Made by a program: the position numbers and the translations under genes. The notes beneath the pieces were generated by a model, which was not told the DNA's origin, made no database searches, and was given only the letters and a program-made list of their open reading frames with translations. From positions 1 through 30,709 of the IMG/VR virus record IMGVR_UViG_3300027320_000038: a stretch of DNA of 30,709 bases; one strand, given 5' to 3'. Origin of the DNA: a virus. This document shows positions 1 to 8,869 of the stretch, in pieces (positions within the stretch are counted from its first letter, which is position 1; each line of letters opens with the position of its first letter).

Positions 1-360
1 AGATCTCATTTTAAAGATGACTTACACTTTTGTTCAGCAGATCAAATATATTTGTATAAAAATACAGGGGATTGGAAATCATTTGGAGACAGATGCTTTG
101 TAATGCCTTTAAAAAACAAAGACACTTTAAGATCACAAAAAGAGCAAGACCTTATTGGTATATTAAAAATAGGTAATAGTTCTTTAAAAGCGCTTAATAT
201 CAATCCAGGGGACACAGTAGGGTTTACACCCGGCAGTGAATGGGATTTTATAATAGACGATCAAAGAGTTTATTGTATGAAATCTAATGATATTGTAATT
301 AAGTATGAACACAAAAGAAACCAAGAAGAATATAATCCTAGCTGGGCAAAAAGCAGTTAA
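1..360 (+). CDS. GroES-like co-chaperonin, 3' part (5' end outside window)
   Basis: The frame is open from base 1, so the true start lies outside the window; a TTG at 52 is an internal codon rather than a convincing start. The visible 119 residues end with a pattern that fits a GroES fold: a strand with IGILKIGN, then INPGDTVGFTPGSEW, an IDDQRVYCM segment, and a closing NDIVIKYE, matching the GroES order G-x-V-x-x-[VI]-G, V-x-x-G-D-x-V-x-F, and a final D-I strand. A short polar tail follows (EEYNPSWAKSS). Known family role: a lid for the host GroEL, helping fold phage capsid proteins. Its place just before the terminase genes fits a virion-assembly helper. The call rests on motif order only; an unrelated small beta-barrel protein is possible. 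Confidence 0.45.
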   Translation, partial: RSHFKDDLHFCSADQIYLYKNTGDWKSFGDRCFVMPLKNKDTLRSQKEQDLIGILKIGNSSLKALNINPGDTVGFTPGSEWDFIIDDQRVYCMKSNDIVIKYEHKRNQEEYNPSWAKSS

Positions 361-580
361 GGAGTTAATTAAAGTGGCAGAAGAAAAGATCGTTGACTCA
401 GAAGATGATTTATCAGCTGACAGACTTAAAAATGCTGCCGCAACAAAAAAATTAGCTATATTCGATGCTTTTGAAATACTTGCTAGAATAGAAGAGGAGG
501 ATGAAAGATTAAATGAAAACCCCAAAGAAGCTAAAGAAGAAAAAGCTTTTAGAGGTTTTGCAGAAGGAAGATCTAGATAA
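305..580 (+). CDS. Putative terminase small subunit
   Basis: A 91-residue, highly charged, almost entirely helical protein directly before the large terminase; the stop and the next ATG share one base (TAATG). Its position, size and helical character (GQKAVKELIKVAEEKI, then DRLKNAAATKKLAIFDAFE) fit a phage small terminase subunit, which would bind packaging sites and regulate the large subunit. No helix-turn-helix is evident. The chosen ATG at 305 overlaps the upstream gene by 56 bases and keeps the N-terminal helix. A GTG at 374 preceded by AAGGAG (359-364) would give a 68-residue version with no overlap. Function is inferred mainly from context. Confidence 0.5.
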   Translation: MNTKETKKNIILAGQKAVKELIKVAEEKIVDSEDDLSADRLKNAAATKKLAIFDAFEILARIEEEDERLNENPKEAKEEKAFRGFAEGRSR

Positions 581-2790
581 TGTACGAACAAACCTTAGTA
601 GCAGTATTAAAAGACTATATTAAACCTAAGATATTAAAAAGGTTAAACAGGTATAAGAAATGGGAGTACGGTTATAACGAAGAGCACGATGTAGTTGTGA
701 TCAGTAGAACCGGACAAATAGGAGAGGTTTACGAAATACAAGGAATAAAAATAGCATTGCCAAAAGAAAATGATGTTATTAAATTTGAAGGAGACAAGTG
801 GAAACACACGGAATACCCAAAAGAGCTTTCAAAGATAAAATCGGTATTTGATTGGGACGAATACCCTTCACAGTTTAAAGAAAAGTGGTATGACTATATT
901 GATACAGAATTTAAAAGGCGTGAAGAAGGTTTTTGGTTTTTTAATAAAGACAAGCCTTCTTATATTACTGGTACTCACTACATGTACTTGCAGTGGTCCA
1001 AAATTGATGTTGGGGCAGCAGACTTTAGGGAGTCAAACAGATTATTCTTTATATTCTGGGAAGCTTGTAAAGCAGATGTACGTTGTTACGGAATGTGCTA
1101 TCTTAAGAACAGACGGTCAGGGTTTTCTTTCATGGCCTCAGGCGAAACGGTTAATCAAGCTACAATATCCACAGACTCACGATTTGGTATTCTTTCAAAG
1201 TCCGGGCCAGATGCCAAAAAGATGTTTACTGATAAAGTGGTACCCATCTCGGTTAATTATCCCTTCTTCTTCAAACCAATCCAGGACGGTATGGACAGGC
1301 CGAAGACGGAACTTGCGTACAGAGTTCCCGCGTCCAAATTTACGAGAAAAAAGCTTGACACCAATGAGAAGCTACAAGAGATCACCGGGCTCGATACAAC
1401 GATCGACTGGAAAAACACCGGGGACAACTCGTACGACGGTGAAAAATTAAAACTATTAGTCCACGATGAAAGTGGTAAATGGGAAAGACCTACAAACATA
1501 TTAAATAACTGGAGGGTTACAAAAACCTGTTTGAGATTAGGTTCAAAAATTATAGGTAAGTGTATGATGGGTTCAACATCAAATGCTTTAGATAAAGGTG
1601 GCGAGAACTTTAAAAAACTATACTATGACTCCGACGCAACAAAAAGAAATGCAAATGGACAGACTCGTTCGGGACTCTATAGCTTGTTCATTCCTATGGA
1701 ATGGAACTACGAAGGCTACATTGATTCTTATGGATTTCCTGTATTTGAAACGCCAAAAAAACCAGCTGAAGGGCCTGACGGATCACCTATAAAACAAGGT
1801 GTAATTGAATACTGGAACAATGAAGTTGAAGGATTAAAAGGAGATCAAGATGGTTTAAATGAATACTATCGTCAGTTTCCAAGAACAGAGCAACACGCTT
1901 TTAGAGACGAAGCAAAGCAATCTCTGTTTAACTTAACAAAGATATACGAACAAATAGATTATAACGAAGACCTTAGGAATACATCGATAATAACCACTGG
2001 AAGTTTTATGTGGGAAAACGGTATAAAAGACACTAAGGTAATATTTGTACCAAACAAAAATGGTAGGTTCAACGTTAGTTGGGTACCGCCTTTACAGATG
2101 CAAAACAGAGTTATAGTGAAAGGTAATACAAAATATCCGGGTAACGAGCACTGTGGTGCTTTTGGATGTGATAGCTATGATATATCAGGTACAGTTGACA
2201 AGAGAGGTTCTAACGGAGCTTTGCACGGTTTAACTAAGTTTAGCATGGAAGATGTTCCGCCTAATAGATTCTTTTTAGAATATATAGCTAGACCACAAAC
2301 TGCTGAGATATTTTTTGAAGACGTATTAATGGCTTGCATATTTTACGGTATGCCAATACTTGCGGAAAACAATAAACCTAGATTACTGTATCATTTCAAA
2401 AGAAGAGGCTATAGAGGCTTTTCAATGAACAGGCCTGATAAAAGATTAAACAAATTATCTATAACTGAAAGAGAAATAGGTGGTATACCGAACTCTAGTG
2501 AAGATATTAAACAAGCACACGCTGCAGCTATAGAATCATATATAGAAACTTGTGTTGGACGAACAGAAGCTGGTTATGGTGATATGTACTTTCAAAGAAC
2601 ATTAGAAGACTGGGGTAAATTCAATATAAACAATAGAACAAAGCATGATGCTTCTATAAGTTCTGGTTTAGCAATAATGGCTTGTAACAAAAACCTATAT
2701 TCACCGGTTAGTCCAGTGCAAAAAAAGGTTTACGATTTAGGAATTAAAAGATATGACAATAGAGGTTCTACGTCTAAAATATTAAGATAA
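580..2790 (+). CDS. terL: Terminase large subunit (packaging ATPase/nuclease)
   Basis: 736 residues, the usual size for a two-domain large terminase that drives DNA into the procapsid and cuts it. The ATPase part shows a Walker A-like segment KNRRSGFS (residues 176-183), which lacks the usual GK[ST], a clear Walker B LLVHDE (292-297) and a motif III-like GSTSN near 330. The nuclease part shows acidic clusters typical of the RNase H-like fold: FGCDSYD (528-534) and HDAS (D690). The portal ATG follows its stop directly. Bases 1081-1440, which encode the stretch from just before Walker A to just before Walker B, are much richer in GC than the flanks (46% by hand count against about 32%). Overlapping open frames in this region are shadows. 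Confidence 0.9.
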   Translation: MYEQTLVAVLKDYIKPKILKRLNRYKKWEYGYNEEHDVVVISRTGQIGEVYEIQGIKIALPKENDVIKFEGDKWKHTEYPKELSKIKSVFDWDEYPSQFKEKWYDYIDTEFKRREEGFWFFNKDKPSYITGTHYMYLQWSKIDVGAADFRESNRLFFIFWEACKADVRCYGMCYLKNRRSGFSFMASGETVNQATISTDSRFGILSKSGPDAKKMFTDKVVPISVNYPFFFKPIQDGMDRPKTELAYRVPASKFTRKKLDTNEKLQEITGLDTTIDWKNTGDNSYDGEKLKLLVHDESGKWERPTNILNNWRVTKTCLRLGSKIIGKCMMGSTSNALDKGGENFKKLYYDSDATKRNANGQTRSGLYSLFIPMEWNYEGYIDSYGFPVFETPKKPAEGPDGSPIKQGVIEYWNNEVEGLKGDQDGLNEYYRQFPRTEQHAFRDEAKQSLFNLTKIYEQIDYNEDLRNTSIITTGSFMWENGIKDTKVIFVPNKNGRFNVSWVPPLQMQNRVIVKGNTKYPGNEHCGAFGCDSYDISGTVDKRGSNGALHGLTKFSMEDVPPNRFFLEYIARPQTAEIFFEDVLMACIFYGMPILAENNKPRLLYHFKRRGYRGFSMNRPDKRLNKLSITEREIGGIPNSSEDIKQAHAAAIESYIETCVGRTEAGYGDMYFQRTLEDWGKFNINNRTKHDASISSGLAIMACNKNLYSPVSPVQKKVYDLGIKRYDNRGSTSKILR

Positions 2791-5199
2791 ATGAAAATAC
2801 AAACAAATACTGATAGTTCTTTCCCTAACCAGGTTGTTAGCGACGAAGTAAAAGCTAGTTATGATTACGGCTTGCAAGTCTCTAGAGCTATTGAACAAGA
2901 ATGGTTCAATCAAGGAAGAGGTAACGGTAATAGATACTTAAATAATTGGAATAGCTTTCATTCACTACGTTTATACGCAAGAGGAGAGCAATCAATACAA
3001 AAGTATAAAGATGAATTGTCTATAAACGGTGATTTATCTTATCTTAATTTAGATTGGAAACCCATTCCGGTTATATCAAAATTTGTTGATATTGTTGTAA
3101 ATGGAATGTCAAATAAATCGTATGATATAAATGCTTTTGCTCAAGATCCATTTTCTGTGAAAAGCAGGACTGATTACGCTGCAGCAGTGGAACAAGACAT
3201 GCTTACTAAGGAAGCTTTGTTAAATATAAAGCAAAATTTAGGTATGGATTTTTCTAGAACAGGTGATTTAGAAAGCTTACCTGAAAATAGAGAAGAGTTA
3301 GACGTGCATTTACAAATGACTCCTAAGCAAAACGTAGAGATTGCAGAAGAAGAAGTTATAAGTAACGTATTAGCATTTAACAAGTACGATCAAATAAAAA
3401 AACGCTTAGCGCACGATTTAACTACTATAGGTATTGGAGCTGTTAAAACGTCATTTAATAAAGCAGAGGGAATAGTTACTGATTATGTTGATCCTGCTAA
3501 TATGATTTATTCATATACAGAGCATCCAAACTTTGAAGATATATATTATGTAGGTGAGGTAAAATCCATATCATTAGCTGAACTTAAAAAACAGTTTCCA
3601 TCGTTATCAGCTTCAGAATTAGAAAAGATACAAGATATGCCAGGTAATTCACAGTATGTAACAAACTGGGGAAATTATGATGGTAATACCATACAAGTTT
3701 TATACTTTGAATACAAAACATATTCAGATCAAGTATTCAAAATAAAGAAAACAGATCAAGGGTTAGAAAAAACGTTAGAAAAGCCTGACACATTTAATCC
3801 ACCAGCTAATGATAACTTTGAAAGAATATCTAGAACAATAGAAGTTTTATATACTGGAGCAAAAGTATTAGGTACAAATATTATGTTAGAATGGAAGCTA
3901 GCAGAAAATATGACAAGGCCTACAGCTGATACTACAAAAGTAATGATGAATTATTGTATATCAGCACCTAGAATGTATAAAGGACGTATAGAATCTATAG
4001 TTAGTAAAATTACTAGCTTTGCTGATATGATCCAAATAACGCATCTTAAATTGCAGCAAGTAATGTCTAGGATAGTACCAGATGGTGTATTCTTAGATAT
4101 GGATGGTTTAGCTGAAGTTGATTTAGGTAATGGCACAACATACAATCCAGCTGAGGCATTGAACATGTATTTCCAAACAGGTTCCGTTGTAGGTAGATCA
4201 CTTACTCAAGACGGTGAATTGAATAGAGGTAAAGTACCTGTGCAAGAATTATCATCATCTAGTGGTCAAGCAAAAATACAAAGTTTAATAGGCACATACC
4301 AGTATTATTTACAAATGATAAGAGATGTAACTGGATTAAACGAAGCAAGAGACGGAAGCGCTCCTCATAAAGATTCATTAGTAGGTTTACAAAAAATGGC
4401 AGCTAATGCTTCTAACATCGCAACAAAACACGTATTGGACTCTTTGTTATACTTAACAGTTAGAACGTGTGAAAATATAAGTTTAAAAGTTGCTGATGTT
4501 ATTGAAAACCCTTTAACAGAAAATGCTTTAACAAACGCTATAAGCACGTTTAATACAAAAACCCTTGAGGAGTTAATGAACTTGCAGTTACATGACTTTG
4601 GTATTTATTTAGAGCTAGAGCCGGAAGAGGAAGATAAAGCTTTATTAGAGCAAAACATACAGGTTGCGCTGCAAACACAGGCAATAGCTTTGTCTGATGC
4701 AATTGATATTAGACAAATAAAAAATATAAAGTTAGCTAATCAATTCTTGAAGCTTAGACAAACTCAGAAAATAAAAAGAGAACAAGAACAACAACAAGCT
4801 AATATACAAGCACAAGCACAAGCAAACGCTGAGGCATCTGAAAAAGCTGCAATGGCTGAGGTACAAAAACAACAAGCACTTACTCAAGAAAAAGTAAGTA
4901 TAGAACAAGCTAAGTCGCAGTTTGAAATACAAAGAATGCAAACTGAAGCTCAAATAAAAAAGCAGTTAATGGCTGAAGAGTTCAACTTTAATATGCAGCT
5001 AGCTCAAGTAAGAGCAAATGCGGAAGGAAGTAAAGAAAAAGAAATTGAAGATAGAAAAGATAAAAGAATAAAGATGCAAGGATCTCAACAGTCTGAGTTA
5101 ATACAACAAAGACAAACAGAAGGATTACCTAAAAACTTTGAATCATCAGGAAACGATGTGTTAGGTGGATTTGGAATAGAAGAGTTCGGTCCTAGCTAA
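2791..5199 (+). CDS. Portal protein
   Basis: An 802-residue protein encoded immediately after terL, the classical place for the portal, the dodecameric ring through which DNA is packaged. The N-terminal half contains the aromatic, portal-like segment WKPIPVISKFVDIVVNG (near residues 90-106), with alpha/beta content after it. From about residue 640 to 760 the protein becomes a long Gln/Ala/Lys/Glu-rich coiled coil (repeats of QAQAQA, KQQAL, QRMQTEAQ), which fits the extended C-terminal barrel or helical crown of podovirus portals such as that of P22. The start is fixed by abutment with the terL stop. There is no sign of truncation. The assignment comes from position, size and architecture; I did not see a single diagnostic motif. 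Confidence 0.8.
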   Translation: MKIQTNTDSSFPNQVVSDEVKASYDYGLQVSRAIEQEWFNQGRGNGNRYLNNWNSFHSLRLYARGEQSIQKYKDELSINGDLSYLNLDWKPIPVISKFVDIVVNGMSNKSYDINAFAQDPFSVKSRTDYAAAVEQDMLTKEALLNIKQNLGMDFSRTGDLESLPENREELDVHLQMTPKQNVEIAEEEVISNVLAFNKYDQIKKRLAHDLTTIGIGAVKTSFNKAEGIVTDYVDPANMIYSYTEHPNFEDIYYVGEVKSISLAELKKQFPSLSASELEKIQDMPGNSQYVTNWGNYDGNTIQVLYFEYKTYSDQVFKIKKTDQGLEKTLEKPDTFNPPANDNFERISRTIEVLYTGAKVLGTNIMLEWKLAENMTRPTADTTKVMMNYCISAPRMYKGRIESIVSKITSFADMIQITHLKLQQVMSRIVPDGVFLDMDGLAEVDLGNGTTYNPAEALNMYFQTGSVVGRSLTQDGELNRGKVPVQELSSSSGQAKIQSLIGTYQYYLQMIRDVTGLNEARDGSAPHKDSLVGLQKMAANASNIATKHVLDSLLYLTVRTCENISLKVADVIENPLTENALTNAISTFNTKTLEELMNLQLHDFGIYLELEPEEEDKALLEQNIQVALQTQAIALSDAIDIRQIKNIKLANQFLKLRQTQKIKREQEQQQANIQAQAQANAEASEKAAMAEVQKQQALTQEKVSIEQAKSQFEIQRMQTEAQIKKQLMAEEFNFNMQLAQVRANAEGSKEKEIEDRKDKRIKMQGSQQSELIQQRQTEGLPKNFESSGNDVLGGFGIEEFGPS

Positions 5200-5226
5200 T
5201 AAACAATTATTTAATTATATTATATT

Positions 5227-6363
5227 ATGTCAGAAGTAAAACAAGAAGGGGATTTTAAAATTAAATCCAAGAAAACAAGTCCTAAGCAATTAGGCAATCA
5301 ATCTAACGAGCCTATAAAGGTTAACATAGATGAAGTAAAAGAACCAGTAGCTGAAGAAGTTGCTAAGGTAGTAATACCAGAGGTTAAAGAAGATACTATT
5401 GAAGAACCCGTTGTAGTTGTTAACGATACACCTGAAGTAGCTGAAGAAGATGGTATTATAGAAATTGTAGACGAAGACGATGATACACCTCCGAATAATC
5501 AATTACAAAAAGCTACTGAAGAATACAAGCAAGTGGCGGAGCAAAGAGTACTACCTGAAAACATAGACAAACTTGTTACTTTTATGGAAGAGACAGGTGG
5601 ATCAGTGGAAGACTACGTTAGGTTAAATGCAGACTACTCAAGTGTTGATGACAAAACACTATTAAAAGAATATTACAAACAAACAAAACCTTATCTAGAA
5701 TCAGATGACGTTAGCCTACTATTAGAAGACTACGATTATGACGAAGACCTAGACGAGGAAAGAGATATACGCAAAAAGAAAATTGCGTTTAAAGAAGAAG
5801 TTGGAAAAGCTAAAAGCTTTTTAGAAAAAACCAAGAGTAAATATTACGACGAAATCAAGTTGAGACCCGGCGTTACTCAGGAACAACAAAAAGCAACAGA
5901 GTTTTTCAACCGATACCAAGAAGATCAGAGAATAGCTGAGCAACAGCACTCGGACTTTAAATCAAAAACAAATGATTACTTTACTAACGAATTCAAAGGT
6001 TTTGATTTCAATGTAGGTAAGAAAAAGTTTAGATATGGTTTACAAGATCCTAATAAAGTTGCAGAGAACCAATCAAGCATTAACAATTTCGTAGGAAAGT
6101 TTCTTGACGATAGCGGTAATATAAAAGACACGAAAGGTTATCATAAAGCTATTTACATTGCTTCAAATGCTGACAAAATTATTAATCATTTTTATGAACA
6201 AGGAAGAACAGATGCTACTAAAGAAATAGTTAGTAGTTCTAAAAATCCAAGCACAGAGCCAAGACAAACTACCTCTGGTGAGTTTGTAAACGGAATAAAA
6301 GTTAAGTCAATAAGCGGTCCTGATTCTTCTAAACTTAAAATTAAAACAAAAAAATTTAACTAA
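5227..6363 (+). CDS. Putative scaffolding protein
   Basis: 378 residues, strongly acidic in the first third (runs of Glu/Asp/Val to about residue 90), charged helices in the middle, and a basic end, KLKIKTKKFN. It sits between portal and capsid genes, where scaffold genes normally lie, and ends 16 bases before the capsid ATG. In P22-like systems a basic C-terminal tail binds the coat protein, and the KKFN end fits that role. The N-terminus carries a similar peptide, FKIKSKK. No protease motif was seen, so a separate prohead protease is not evident in this region. The start follows an A/T-only leader ending ATTATATTATATT, shared with the gene at 7948. Confidence 0.65.
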   Translation: MSEVKQEGDFKIKSKKTSPKQLGNQSNEPIKVNIDEVKEPVAEEVAKVVIPEVKEDTIEEPVVVVNDTPEVAEEDGIIEIVDEDDDTPPNNQLQKATEEYKQVAEQRVLPENIDKLVTFMEETGGSVEDYVRLNADYSSVDDKTLLKEYYKQTKPYLESDDVSLLLEDYDYDEDLDEERDIRKKKIAFKEEVGKAKSFLEKTKSKYYDEIKLRPGVTQEQQKATEFFNRYQEDQRIAEQQHSDFKSKTNDYFTNEFKGFDFNVGKKKFRYGLQDPNKVAENQSSINNFVGKFLDDSGNIKDTKGYHKAIYIASNADKIINHFYEQGRTDATKEIVSSSKNPSTEPRQTTSGEFVNGIKVKSISGPDSSKLKIKTKKFN

Positions 6364-6379
6364 AAAAAATTAAAAAATT

Positions 6380-7861
6380 ATGGCAAATGTAAGCCCAGTG
6401 TTTGGAAGCTTAATTCCAACACAAAAAAAGCAAGCCTTAGAAGGCAATTATTTAAACTTTACTGATGGAACGAGTGATTTCGCACAACAGTACTTACCAG
6501 AAATCTATGAAGCTGAAGTAGAGCGTTATGGAAATAGAACCTTAGGTGGTTTCTTAAGAATGGTAGGAGCTGAAATGCCAATGACTTCTGATCAAGTAGT
6601 ATGGTCTGAGCAAAATAGATTACACATTTCTTATGAGAATGTAATAGCAACTAATGCAGGTGCTGTAGGAGCAAAAGTTTCTACTTTAACTATTCCTGTT
6701 GGTGGAGCTGGAGCAACTCTTATTGAAAATGTTGTATCTCCTGGTTCTACAATCGTAGTAATGAATCCAGCAACTGGAGCAGAATTAAACTGTTACGTTG
6801 TTGCCTCTGGAGCTACTCCTGGTAGTGCATTAGGTGCAGGTGTATTAACTGTAGCGCCTTATTCGCAAGAAGCCTTAGACGGAACTGGAGCTGGAGCTGC
6901 TGAAGTAGATTTAGTAACTGGTGGACCAGCGCTTAAGATTTTCGTATACGGATCTGAGTACGGAAAAGGAACTGGAGATGCTAACAGAGTTTCTGTAACA
7001 CCTTCTTTCACTCAATACTCTAACTCTCCTATCATTATCAAAGATAAGTATGCAATCAACGGGTCTGACACTGCTCAGATCGGATGGGTTGAAGTAGCTA
7101 CTGAGTCTGGTCAAGGAGGTTTCTTATGGTACTTAAAAGCTGAATCTGAAACAAGATTACGTTTTGAAGACTACTTAGAAATGTCTATGGTAGAAGGTGA
7201 ATTAAAATCTGGAAGTTCAACTACAACTGCTAAAGGTACTGAAGGTCTTTTTGCTGCTGTTAAAAGCCGTGGAAATGTATTAGTAGACTTTACTGCAACA
7301 ACTGGTTTAGCTCAGTTTGATTCAATTCTTAAAAACTTAGATACTCAAGGAGCAATCGAAGAAAACATGTTATTCTTGAATAGAGAAACTTCTCTAGACT
7401 TTGATGATATGTTAGCTGGTGTAGGGCAAACAGCCGGAGCTGGTGCTTATTACGGTGGTGGTAGTTCTTTTGGTGTATTTGAAAATTCTGAAGAAATGGC
7501 ATTAAACTTAGGTTTCTCTGGATTCAGAAGAGGTTCTTATGACTTCTACAAAACTGACTGGAAATACTTAAACGATGCTTCTACTCGTGGAGGTGTTGCT
7601 GATGCTGGAATCGAAGGAGTATTAGTACCTGCTGGAACTTCTACAGTTTACGATCAAATATTAGGAACTAACATCAGAAGACCTTTCTTACACGTAAGAT
7701 ATAGAGCTTCTCAAGCTGATGATAGAAGAATGAAAAACTGGATCACTGGATCTGTAGGTGGCGCTGCTACTTCTGATTTAGATGCGATGGAGGTTCACTT
7801 CTTATCTGAAAGATGTTTAGTAACTCAAGCGGCTAACAACTTTGTGTTATTCACAGACTAG
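6380..7861 (+). CDS. Major capsid protein
   Basis: 493 residues following the scaffold gene. It has the composition expected of a coat protein: no Cys-rich or catalytic motifs, long Gly/Ala/Thr/Val beta-rich stretches (residues about 95-215), then helices and a conserved-looking block GFRRGSYDFYKTDWKYLND near residues 381-399. The size fits HK97-fold coat proteins of crAss-like and related marine phages. Codon choice shifts toward TCT, GCT, GGA and AAC relative to the neighbouring genes, consistent with very high expression. The ATG follows an A-rich leader ending AAAAAATT with no Shine-Dalgarno sequence. A 17-bp hairpin lies 16 bases after the stop. Confidence 0.85.
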   Translation: MANVSPVFGSLIPTQKKQALEGNYLNFTDGTSDFAQQYLPEIYEAEVERYGNRTLGGFLRMVGAEMPMTSDQVVWSEQNRLHISYENVIATNAGAVGAKVSTLTIPVGGAGATLIENVVSPGSTIVVMNPATGAELNCYVVASGATPGSALGAGVLTVAPYSQEALDGTGAGAAEVDLVTGGPALKIFVYGSEYGKGTGDANRVSVTPSFTQYSNSPIIIKDKYAINGSDTAQIGWVEVATESGQGGFLWYLKAESETRLRFEDYLEMSMVEGELKSGSSTTTAKGTEGLFAAVKSRGNVLVDFTATTGLAQFDSILKNLDTQGAIEENMLFLNRETSLDFDDMLAGVGQTAGAGAYYGGGSSFGVFENSEEMALNLGFSGFRRGSYDFYKTDWKYLNDASTRGGVADAGIEGVLVPAGTSTVYDQILGTNIRRPFLHVRYRASQADDRRMKNWITGSVGGAATSDLDAMEVHFLSERCLVTQAANNFVLFTD

Positions 7862-7877
7862 TACCGATTAAATTAAT

Positions 7878-7918
7878 GTAGTAGTTACCCTTGTTGAACT
7901 GACAGGGGTAATTATTAC
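7878..7918 (+). terminator. Hairpin after the capsid gene, probable partial terminator
   Basis: Bases 7878-7894 pair with 7902-7918 to give a 17-bp stem with three G-U wobbles and a 7-base loop (TGAACTG). The core pairs ACCC with GGGT. A T-rich but interrupted run (TCTTATT) follows. It would act as a rho-independent terminator or as an mRNA 3'-end stabiliser for the capsid transcript. Because there is no obvious new promoter, some read-through into the next genes must be assumed. Confidence 0.65.
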
Positions 7919-7947
7919 TCTTATTAAAAATTTTATTATATTATATT

Positions 7948-8790
7948 ATGGCAGCAAATGCAACCAAGACTACAGCTAAAAAGCCTGTAGCAAAAAAAGA
8001 AATAGTACAAGAGCAAGAAGTAATGACTGCTCCAAAGAAACAAGAACCAGCTAAACCAAGCTGGGAAATAAAGGATAGAATGTATATAGTTATAGGTCAA
8101 GCGCCTTTAACATTAACAATTTCATCCAAACATACATCAAGACACCCTTTATTATATTTTGATAAAGACAAGGGTCTTCAAAGAGAACTTAGATACGCAA
8201 CAAATCAAAATTCTCCTTTTATAGATGAGCAAAACGGTCAAGCAACATTAGGGCATATAATGTTTAAAGACGGCGCTCTATATGTTAAAAAAGAACAACA
8301 AAACCTACAAAAACTACTATCTTTATATCATCCATTATTAGGTAATAAATACTACGAACATAATCCAGTAGCTATAGCCGAAGATGAATTAGAAGATTTA
8401 GAAGTTCAAATAGATGCAATGATGGCCGCAAGAACTATGGACGTTGATGACGCTGAAGCAATACTTCGTGTTGAACTAGGGTCTAAGGTTTCAAGCATGA
8501 CAACTAAAGAACTAAAAAGAGATCTATTATTATTTGCTAAAAGACAACCAGATTTGTTTATAGAGTTAGCAAATGACGACAATGTACAATTAAGAAACAT
8601 AGCTATAAAAGCTTCTGAAATGGGTATTATTAAATTGTCGCAAGATCAAAGAACATTTACTTGGGGATCAAACGGTAGAAAATTAATGACAGTACCTTTT
8701 GACGAAAACCCATACTCTGCAATGGCAGCTTACTTTAAAACCGATGAAGGCGTAGAAGTTTATAGATCAGTAGAGAAAAACTTAGAATAA
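7948..8790 (+). CDS. Conserved head/neck-region protein of unknown function
   Basis: 280 residues. The first 40 are a flexible Ala/Lys/Thr/Gln linker; the remainder is a compact, charged domain with segments such as SSKHTSRHPLLYFDKDKG, ATLGHIMFKDGALYV, AILRVELGSKV and NGRKLMTVPFDENPY. From memory, proteins with this pattern recur in marine phage genomes next to the capsid gene, but I know no assigned function. Placement between the coat protein and the connector genes, isolated by a hairpin on each side, suggests a virion or assembly protein produced at its own level. The start follows the same 13-base A/T leader as the scaffold gene. A capsid-auxiliary protein or a head-completion factor are possible roles. 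Confidence 0.7.
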   Translation: MAANATKTTAKKPVAKKEIVQEQEVMTAPKKQEPAKPSWEIKDRMYIVIGQAPLTLTISSKHTSRHPLLYFDKDKGLQRELRYATNQNSPFIDEQNGQATLGHIMFKDGALYVKKEQQNLQKLLSLYHPLLGNKYYEHNPVAIAEDELEDLEVQIDAMMAARTMDVDDAEAILRVELGSKVSSMTTKELKRDLLLFAKRQPDLFIELANDDNVQLRNIAIKASEMGIIKLSQDQRTFTWGSNGRKLMTVPFDENPYSAMAAYFKTDEGVEVYRSVEKNLE

Positions 8791-8805
8791 CGTGTAATAA
8801 TAAAA

Positions 8806-8841
8806 AGTATAAGAGGTTATAATAGCATAGCCTCTTATATT
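8806..8841 (+). terminator. Intergenic hairpin, possible terminator or processing site
   Basis: Bases 8806-8820 pair with 8827-8841 (15 bp, including a perfect ATAAGAGG/CCTCTTAT block and two G-U wobbles) around the 6-base loop AATAGC. Only ATTAAAC follows rather than a T tract, so simple intrinsic termination is less likely than RNA processing or stabilisation. It separates the 280-residue protein gene from the connector cassette. Confidence 0.5.
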
Positions 8842-8869
8842 AAACAAGCAAATTTAAAAATAAAAGAAA

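Noticed and set aside
848-1450. A 200-codon open frame on the plus strand inside terL
   Set aside because: It is in another frame of terL, which carries clear Walker motifs; the lack of stops follows from the local rise in GC.
1257-1499. An 80-codon minus-strand frame inside terL
   Set aside because: It lies mostly in the GC-rich patch; no start context and no recognisable protein pattern.
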